Below, in pieces: positions 55,853 through 64,000 of a DNA stretch of 64,000 nucleotides. The DNA comes from Echinometra lucunter (lineage: Eukaryota > Echinodermata > Echinoidea > Camarodonta > Echinometridae). Under the pieces are notes generated by a model. That model did no database searches, had not been told where the DNA came from, and saw only the letters and a list, made by a program, of their open reading frames with translations. The position numbers were made by a program, and so were the translations under genes. Position 1 is the stretch's first letter. Each line of letters begins with the position of its first letter. The stretch spans positions 29,889,277-29,953,276 of the forward strand of contig CM057157.1 of assembly GCA_029962745.1 (NCBI GenBank), read 5' to 3'.

Positions 55853-58725
55853 ATGGATCAAAGTTAATGTAGTGTATGGCACTGTGTTAGTAATTGGAGT
55901 TACTTATATGCCACGTTGAACGCTGTTTTTATCCATTTGAATCATGATGATACCCGATCTCAGAAAATCTCATCCTCTTTCCTTGGTATCCCATCAGCTC
56001 AATCACAACACGGAGGTGGAAGGTGAGCTGTTCCAACTCCCTGATCACAAGCAGGACGGGTGTCAGTACCACTAATCTTGATGCTTGGGTTCTTGAGAGG
56101 AAGCGACAGGACTGTCCACCATGATTACCAAGTGTTGTGAGTTTTGTTTATAGGAGGTAATAGGAGAAGCGAAAGGTTAAGATCTAAAATGACTGCGTGA
56201 GGAATCGGAGCGTCAGCAAAGGCTGGAGTGTTGGTGGAAACAGCAGTATCAGTGGAAAATGATGAATGAACTGCTCCTATCGAGACCCTGTTCTCCGTTC
56301 CTGAAAAAAAGCAATTCTGTACCCTTGTCGACAAATTAAAACAAATATGAGGGGAAAATTCTTAATCACTGAATTGTTCTGACCTTTTAGCAAATTTTGT
56401 CTGGCCTCCTCCTCTCATTAATAAAGAGAGTCCAGCTATGCACCTATAGACTATCTCAAAGCTAGTAAAAATGACCTTGTTAATTATTCACGCCACCCAC
56501 AGAAAACAATATACATTTGACATTTGAAACGTTTGGGTTTTTTCACGTCTGAAAAAATACTACATATAAATAAAAGTACTAGATCTTCATAATTTGATAA
56601 CAATGTCTTTTTTAGATCAAAAGATTTTTGCAAAATGTGTAAACCCCCTCGTCAATAAAGGAAAGAATTATCTTAACACATATCTCATGTAATCATTATC
56701 ATTATTACTGTTAAGTATACTTATGTCTAGCATGATTTGTAAATATACATACAACTTGAAATATTTTTTCCATGTTATGTCTGAGAATTTGTAAGAATTC
56801 TGTAGTTTTTAATATTGATTTCTGTTCAATCTATTTCTAATCAATCTAATCTGTGTATGTGTACTTTTACGTATTTGCTTGTATATAACCACAGTAAGTA
56901 CTTGCTATCCCTCCATTTTATGATATATCAGATAATTTTGTAGTACACTTTTATTGATGTTTTTGTGGAAAATTAATTTAATTCAAAATTTAAAAAAAAG
57001 GCAAAACAAAAAACACAACCTAGAGAGATATATATGTATGTACAATTGTTCATTTTAATACAGATGTATGGTGAGTAAGAATGAGTTGTATTAAGTGAAA
57101 CAACCCGAATGAAATGCAGCTTGGCCAATCACCATGAGGAGTGGGAATATTCCGAAAAAAATAAAAATGCAGAACGATCCTAATACGGTTTTGGACACTC
57201 TTATAACCCCTTTAAATTCCTCCTCATACTTGAGGAAGTTACAAGTATTTTCATACGCTAAATTTTCACATTTTTCATTTTAATTGTCTTTTTAATATTC
57301 CATTATTGAACACACAATGTATGAAAAAACACCTATATTTCAACATATAGGGCTTAATGATCAAATGCATCTAGAAACGCAGCATAAAATAGATCGTTAA
57401 AAAAAAGAGGGGGTCATCTTCTTAGCTTTTATATGGCGCAAATCTACATGTGGCACATGAAAGATCACTGGATGCATGAAAGATCACTGGATTAAATACG
57501 AAAAAATAAAAAATCATCTTTGCATTGTTTTCATGTCATTCCATCTCATTTTGTTTCGCATGAGATAAACTACTACTTTAGAACGATGTTTCCTAGACAA
57601 ATAACATGTGCCATAGTCTTGTGAAATAGCCCTGTGTTTTTCTTCTCCTGAATTGTTTGAATAATCTTTCTATACAGAAATTTTCTCTTTTTCTTTTCAA
57701 AAGAATTCCATGGGAAATACTTATTTTCCTCACGAAAAGTTGATAATTAATACTGGTGATACTCGTAGCCTTTTTTTTTTACATTGATAAAATATAGCAC
57801 CCATGTACAAGCTCTTTACAGAGTTGCATCAAACATGTCAAAAGGCCGTTAGTTTGTGCTTACCACAGAATTTCTTCACTCGCCAAATGAAAGCTTAATA
57901 TCAAACTGCACATTGCAACATTAGTTGTAAAATTTTGGGAAAAAACCCCAAACAAACATATTTACATATTGTTAGAAAGGTAGCACGACTGTCTCAAACA
58001 GTATTAACACACGAAAGGCTTGGATGAAACCGAGTGACATTTTGCCCTTCGATTGGCTATATTAATTGAGAAATAAATACTGTACAATGTAAAACGGATA
58101 TCGTTTAATAAATAATCAACAAATCTGATCTTTCTGAATTTCTATGATTAGCTTTGCGCTTGCAAATGGGTACGGTATTTATCAAAGAGTGCACTGACCT
58201 ACCTCTTCCGAAAAAACAAAAACAAATCCATATCTTCTTCATGTCTTAAAGCCATGGCAAAAAGCGATGGCAAGTAGCACATCATGGAAAAATTGGTTAG
58301 CACCTACAATGCATGACCAACGCAAAATGTCTACTGTATTTTTACAAACCTGTTTGTGGCAATAACAGTATTAGTCAATTTTCCACAACTTTTGTTCATA
58401 TGACAAAGACATTTATTTCACAAACAATTATTTGCTTAGCCTTTTACCATTTTTACACAAGTTGAATCGTAGCTTTTTTGTTGATGCATGATTTTTGTCT
58501 GAAGACAACCACCACATAACAACTATACTGCCTTTATCCTGGTACAATAATGATCACACCTTAGTTCAAGATGCATGTCAGAAGCTGGCAGCGGACACAA
58601 ATAATATTTAAACTGCTAGAAAATAATCCATAAAACGAAAAGACGCCTCTGCATGGCTTTGAAATTTGTATAAAAGTATACGCTCTTTAAGAGTCTACTA
58701 TACGTAGTCTGTAGATAAGTGACGT
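55853..58725. other. Long AT-rich stretch; one doubtful minus-strand coding segment
   Basis: A segment at 55940-56305 is less AT-rich. On the minus strand it has an acceptor-like GCTTTTTTTCAG, then TENRVSIGAVHSSFSTDTAV before TAA, and a second open frame further on. It may be a decayed coding exon but I cannot identify it. The rest shows nothing. Confidence 0.3.
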
Positions 58726-58900
58726 AAAGCAATAAATAAATGAATAAATAGATAAATAAATAAGTATAAACAAACGAATGAATAGATAAATTAATAAATG
58801 AATAAGTAATGAGTGAATAAACAAGTAAAAAAATAAATTAACAAATAAATAAATAACTAAAGAAGTAAGTAAGTAAGTAAGTAAATAAATAGATAAATGA
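58726..58900. repeat. AAAT/AAGT tetranucleotide tract
   Basis: Imperfect AATA, AATG and AAGT units. Confidence 0.9.
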
Positions 58901-59186
58901 CGAAAGAGGGCGAAATCCTTCCCGGAGGGAATTTTCCTGCGTGCACTATGGACCCACTACAAGAATTTTTTCAGGGGTGGGGGAGGGGGGCAGATGGGGG
59001 AAAGGTGTGTACCCCGCTATGTGCACTACTTGGTACGCCATTTTGTAGTAGTATTCAACAATTCTGTCGACATACCTGGCACCATGCTGTTCACCATCTG
59101 GTTCATAAATCAATATTTCATTTCAATAGAAACTCAATCTACAGACAAAATGATACATTATTTTCAACATTTTTTTACGGAATGCT

Positions 59187-59364
59187 CATCGTTGAATAGG
59201 TGTTTTAGGGACTTCAATTGGTTTCAGTTGGGCTAATTGACCCATTGAATACCAATTGAAATACAAATTGAAACATCGTTGAATAGGTGTTTTAGGGACT
59301 TCAATTGGTTTCAGTTGGGCCAATTTGACCCATTGAATACCATTGAATACCAATTGAAATACAA
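59187..59364. repeat. Tandem duplication, 87-base unit
   Basis: GTTGAATAGGTGTTTTAGGG starts at 59191 and again at 59278, with the rest of the unit matching. The second unit has an extra CCATTGAATA. CAATTGGTTT and CCAATTGAAA within each unit are inverted. Confidence 0.9.
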
Positions 59365-59568
59365 AATTTCATTATCCTGTTCCTATCATTATCCCATTCC
59401 CTTTCCTATCCTATCCTATCCTATCCATCATATATATAAAAATCATCTTGCAGTATAAAAGGTCAATAACAAAAAGAAATTACAAGTGTTGCACATTTCC
59501 TGAATCAAAATACTCGTTTCACTTTCGTAAAAAGACAAAAAAAAAAAAAAAAACACTGAATATAGGTA

Positions 59569-59828
59569 CACTGTAAAAAATATTGGTTAAATTTTAACCA
59601 GCACGAGGGTAATTATATGTTCAAGCAACTTTGGGCAATGCTTTTACCTAGTGCCGGAAGCATATTGTCCAGTTAGCATGGTTAGGGTAAAAAAAAGCAG
59701 TAATTACTTTAGAATGGGCGAAATTTCCATCAAATTAAATGAAAAGAAATGCCTAAAGAAATGTCCAAAGTTGGTTGGACACATAATTACACTCATGGCA
59801 CATTTTTACCCAATATTTTTTAGAGTGT
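59569..59828. mobile_element. CACTGTAAAAAATATTGG-ended MITE
   Basis: A 260-bp element: left CACTGTAAAAAATATTGG and inverted right ACACTCTAAAAAATATTGGG. The interior has GTTAAATTTTAACC and mirrored AATTA/TAATTAC strings. Confidence 0.75.
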
Positions 59829-60323
59829 CGGCTAAAAGAATATTATCAAATAATGAGGGAAATTTCAGTTGACATTGGCAATGGAAATGCAATACGGGAA
59901 AATTATTCATTATTCATGTTGTAAAGTTTAGTAATATGATGGACTAACTCATTATCTTCGCAAACAGTAAATCAATTCAGCTAGAAAATATATGGCAAAA
60001 CAAAACTGGCTCGGATTTTTAAAGCGGATAAAAACAATTAATGGAATGATTTTATGAATAGCTAAGCTCTTGTAATTAAGCTACGAACAGATTTTCCCCA
60101 TTTTTTTCTACTGCATGCTACGTCCACTCTTCTCGAATTCATAATTCTTTCTAGCGATAGCTAAGGTTTGATTTGGTCTTTGGCTAAATGATAGTTGGCA
60201 CGTCACCATCTATTATCCGAAGCAAAACGACACCTTAATGGATATAATTCAACCATTTTGACAGTATTCAAAATAAAGCATTCCATAAACTAGATATGGA
60301 CATAAACAAAGAAATCTGTCTCG

Positions 60324-63217
60324 CTATCTTGTCACCACCGAATAGGAGTATTTTTTACCCTCGGAGTAGCTACTCTTTGTTCTTATAGGTGTTCCTACAG
60401 CACTAGCTTTTGATCCATTCTCGTTATGGAGCGTGTTTGACTTGGTGTAACCTCCGGCTACTGTTAAAGCAGATCTCTGAGACCTACCCGCAGCTTGACC
60501 GGTGGGTGAGCGTCTCATGCCTGTGTATCTACGGAGAACTTCCTCACTGACTAATGGTCGGGCATACGGTGATTTCAAATATTCCTGACTTCTCCTGACA
60601 AGAAAATAACAGAGAGGGACAAAAGAGAAAAGACAAATACATATTACATAAAAACAACAATTAGACAAATAATACTCCTCGGAGATAAGAACTTTCTACA
60701 AGTTTCTTTCTTGGTGATAATATTTCTCCACATTCAACGTTGAAACTGATTCATCCCTGGTTATATCTAGGGTTCTGTTAGATGTTTTATTTCTTAAAAG
60801 TAGATAAAATAAAGCAGATAATCAAAAGAAGTTCTTTGAGATTTTCTCACAGGCATACAAGAGAATCATACCGAAAATATTTATGTCCACCCCTAACCCT
60901 TTCCCCATCTTAAAATACGACAAAAAAAAAAGATTAGCAGAATTCTGCTGTTTTCAAACATTTCGAGCCCCTTCCCCGTCCTCTCTTCCTGGATTAGACG
61001 ATGGGTATTATTATGGAACTTATCAAAATTCATAAGTACAATCCTTCCAAACAAAAAAAAAACACTCTGAAGTACATTATAGATTCTATCCTAGACTGCA
61101 AGGGCGTCAGTCCGTTCTATATTTTGGGGGACACTCTAAAAAAAAAGGGTTCTCAGCTTAAAACAAGGGGACATAAAATTTTGGAGGACATACACCACAA
61201 ATTTTCTGACAAGAATAAGAAAAGAAGGGTCCTTAGCTTAATTCATTTTTTTTTTTGGGGGGGGGACATACCTATTATTTAATACCCTATTATGTCCCCC
61301 ACCCTTAAAAGTTTTGGGGGACATGACCCCTGCCCCCTCCCCCGACTTACACCCATGCTAGACTACTAGAAACCGCGACATGTGATAGATAAGACAAGGC
61401 ATGCACGTTTAACCTAACAAAAGGATACAAAGAGAGGATAACACCGCTTTGAACCGAAACTATGATAAAGATGGATATTCAATGATATGATGACGTGAAT
61501 CCATCGAGGAGTGTGTGAAGGGGTAACATCTGCCGACCGGTCACAAGTCTGGTCACGTGTTCTCTTACCCACATTAATAACTGAGATAAGCATATAAGGA
61601 AGGGCCCGAGGTTTAAAGCGATTGAATAACCATATAAATAGCTACTCAAAAGTATTCAGATGAGCTCGCTAGAGATTATTAAAATTATTCCCTATTATCC
61701 TTCATCGCGCAATCGTATAAAGGAACTATTGTTTGACACGGAGTTAAATAAATTGAGCTCAGTGTGGTCTGCTCACGATGTAACTCCTCCTTTTCAGTCA
61801 CACTCCTGGCGTTTTTTGAATGTTCATTTGAAATTTATCTTTGTCATCGAAGCCTTGAAATGCTCAATGGTGTATTAATCTCAGTGCTATTTTGAATGTT
61901 GTGTGCTTGATGAATTTGAGGGTTAGTTTCAATTGTCCTATTCGCCAATATTCTTTTGCTAATGTAATTTCAGATGCTGGCTCGGTCTTTTTTTTTTTTA
62001 AGAAAATTTTATCTGCTGACGTTCTTTCAAACTTTCTTTCCCTCCCTTTCACGTGACTCATGTCGTCACAAATCACAACCAATCATCGCTCATTACTTCA
62101 TCCTTCATACACCACCTGTTCCAAACGTAAAAAGTTGGAGCTCATTGTTTTCTCCTGAGCTCGCCATGTTTCTCCACGTCTTGTTCTGTCTCTGCCTGTC
62201 TGTCTGTCTGTCTGTCTGTCTGTTCCTGCCTCTTTCTATCCCCACCCCCCCCATCCTGCCCCACCTCCCCACCTCCCCACCCTCTCTCTTTCTCTCACAC
62301 ACACACTCTCTCTCTCTGCCTGTTATTTCTATTTTGTTTTCATTGTTCTCTTTCATCATATATCTTGGCATTGACTGAGAAAAGGAAATGAATGTCTACG
62401 GAAAAGGCCAAAAGGGGCTATTATGTCTGTCTGCTGGCACAGACCTTACACCACCAACATTAAAATAACACTGGCTTCCTGATTTCTTTTACCGAATCTG
62501 TGAACAAATAACATAATCATATCAGGAGCAGATTTAGAAATTAGGTAAGGGGGTTCCGATTCCCCCCTTTTCCCCTCCCCCATCAGAAATTTGACAAAGC
62601 ATGAAAACAAAACAAAACAAAAAATAAGAATATAAATAAGGACAATCAGGAAAGGTCCAGATCCACGTGGCAGATCCCTGAATCCGAATAATTCTGCCCT
62701 AATTTGACAAAAGGAAGCAAGTGACGAAAGTGACATTTTATGCAAAAGAGCAAAATGTGTCTGTCATTTACACTGACGTCAATGCAATACCATGATGTCT
62801 TGCCTAACATAAAATAAATGCATAAAATTTCGCCCGGAAGGAGAGCACACTAGGTAAAATAAGAAAATATCAATAACTCAAATTTAGTTGATAATTATGT
62901 CACTTGCTTCCTTTTGCCAAAGTAGGACAGAATTCATGTTAATTATCTCTTCTTTTTTTTTTTGTTCTAAATTTTCTAATGATTGGTTTTGTAAGGTCAC
63001 GTGTCTTACTTCTCTTTAACACCTTGTTCGGCTCTTCGTTTTTGTGCCAGTATTTTCTTCCAATGGACATTGAAGGTTTCCTGGTCATCGATGTCGGTTG
63101 ATCGTCGTGGTATCACGTTCAACGGTCTCCTTGGCGACGTCGACTTTGGAGGAGGGCTTTTCCCTTCGTAGATATAACGAGAGTTGAATGCTACCGCTTC
63201 TGCATCAGCTAGCTTAC
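60324..63217 (-). CDS. Last two exons of an unrecognised gene entering from the right edge
   Basis: Exon 63010-63217 (208 nt) starts after a TTCATTTCTTACAG acceptor and ends at GTAAGA. Exon 60324-60594 (271 nt) starts after TTATTTTCTTGTCAG and ends in TAG. The phase-2 junction restores a Lys codon and keeps the frame. The first exon reads GKLADAEAVAFNSRYIYEGK, a Pro/Ser/Arg stretch, then FNVHWKKILAQKRRAEQG. The second reads RSQEYLKSPYARPLVSEEVL, then a basic, Ser/Gly-rich tail ending YSYSVVTR. There is no membrane segment, signal or Cys pattern. The short exons and WKK.L/YA.P.V-like strings recall small axonemal proteins, but I cannot name a family. If the donor were skipped, a TAA follows immediately. 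Upstream exons lie beyond 64000. Confidence 0.6.
61101..61358. mobile_element. Poly-G-tipped element, GGGCGTCAGTCC ends
   Basis: AGGGCGTCAGTCCG at the left, GACTTACACCCATG at the right. ACACCACAAATTTTCTGACA, TCCTTAGCTTA, a G(9) run and GACATACCTATT match 693-990. It lies in the intron of the minus-strand gene. Confidence 0.65.
61359..62190. other. Intron DNA without recognised features
   Basis: Presumed intron 60595-63009 of the minus-strand gene. No exon seen here. Confidence 0.4.
62195..62320. repeat. CTGT repeat and CT/C-rich tract
   Basis: Seven CTGT units, then CACCCC and CTCT runs. Confidence 0.9.
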
Positions 63218-63300
63218 CTGTAAGAAATGAATAATAGTAATGATAAATAAACCCATTGCAGCTGTGGCTTTTTATTCTACTTCTACTTCTACTTCTGCTC

Positions 63301-63606
63301 AAGGGCGTCAACCGGTTCTGAGAAGTGGGGGGGGGGGGGGGGTTAGGGTTAGCGAGGGAACGAAGTGACCGAGCCCGAGCTCGTGAAGCGAGCGAGGGGG
63401 AGGTTGTGGGAGGGGGTGTCCCCCTCCCACAGCAGGGAGCGTTTTGCATTTCTTGCTTGAAATAATGCAATTTGGTGCATATTTACAGGGTCTTTTATCT
63501 ACTTCAATACTTCTGATCCCAAAAAAGTGGAGGGGGGGACAAATGATATGATGTCCTCCCCCCCCCCTCCCCCCCCCCCCCGTCCCCCGCCTGTTGACGC
63601 CCATGC
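63301..63606. mobile_element. Poly-G-tipped element with GGGCGTCAACCGG ends
   Basis: AAGGGCGTCAACCGG at the left and CTGTTGACGCCCATG at the right are inverted. Inside are a G(17) run, GTTAGGGTTAGCGAGGGAAC, GAAGCGAGCGAGG, and GCATTT plus CAATTTGGTGCA shared with 24064-24323. It lies just upstream, on the minus strand, of the acceptor at 63218. Confidence 0.7.
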
Positions 63607-63890
63607 TCCTGCTTCTACTTCTACTCCTAGCTATGCTGGTTTCTCATCAAACTCTGTTCTCCTTCTCCTTCTCCTTCTCCTTCTTCTTCTTCTCCTTCTC
63701 CTTCTCCTTCTTCTTCTTCTTCTCCTTCTCCTTCTCTTTCTCCTTCTCCTCCTCCTCCTCCTCCTCCTCCTCCTTCTCCTCCTCCTTCTACTTCTACTTC
63801 TACTTCCACTTTCCCTTCCACTTCCACTTCGTCCACTTCCATGTCTACTTCCACTTCTACTTCTGGCTATGCTGGTTTTCATCAAACTGT
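63607..63890. repeat. CTT/CTC trinucleotide tract
   Basis: About 250 bases of CTTCTC and CTCCTC units, flanked on both sides by GCTATGCTGGTTT and CATCAAACT, so the tract also lies between two copies of a short direct repeat. Confidence 0.95.
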
Positions 63891-64000
63891 GTTAAGCTCC
63901 TGCATGAGTGACACTATAATCTAAAGGCTTCATTTCTTTTGTGTTTGGTTATATTTCTGTATTGATTGGGTAAATAAAGTTATTCTGCTTTTATACTCGT

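Noticed and set aside
56125..56334. Minus-strand exon-like segment (TENRVSIGAVHSSF...)
   Set aside because: It has a good acceptor but is short, ends in TAA with no partner exon, and the adjoining sequence is open in another frame. Kept only as a note in the region entry.
63527..63911. Leu-, Phe/Ser-, Arg- and Gly/Glu-rich frames at the right end
   Set aside because: All derive from the CTT/CTC tract and the adjacent poly-C.

Overview
The window is nuclear DNA of an animal, most likely an echinoderm and probably a sea urchin. The reasons are the multi-exon genes with GT..AG introns, secreted group I-type phospholipase A2 genes, a PRRT3/4-like membrane protein, TTAGGG-type repeats, tRNA-derived SINEs with ATT tails, AT-rich composition, and many foldback elements, poly-G runs and GA/CT microsatellites. 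The species assignment is inference. A 500-base run of N at 48452-48951 is a scaffold gap.

Layout. At 1-1.4 kb are the last two coding exons of a phospholipase A2 gene (+ strand). At 3.36-8.81 kb is a complete four-exon paralogue (+ strand), so the left end is a tandem phospholipase A2 cluster. Its large second intron holds three different transposon-like insertions. At 10.09-11.12 kb is a single-exon coding sequence for a seven-segment membrane protein of the PRRT3/PRRT4 type (- strand). It sits directly behind a clear splice acceptor, and its non-coding 5' exon is probably near 17.4 kb. A frameshifted RecQ-helicase-like fragment (14.2-14.7 kb, - strand) lies in that presumed intron. At 22.36-35.09 kb (+ strand) four candidate exons form two similarly built pairs of an unrecognised, partly cysteine-rich protein. 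At 60.3-63.2 kb (- strand) are the last two exons of an unrecognised gene that enters from beyond the right edge.

Most of the remainder is repeats: TTAA-bounded palindromic MITEs, a CACTCT-ended MITE group, poly-G-tipped elements whose ends read like GGCGTAAATC, foldbacks carrying telomere-type repeats, tRNA-derived SINEs, LINE 3' remnants, a 2.8-kb inverted repeat, and long simple-sequence tracts. The genes do not form one pathway; the only functional grouping is the phospholipase pair. Many open frames in the window are low-complexity or transposon shadows and are not annotated as genes.
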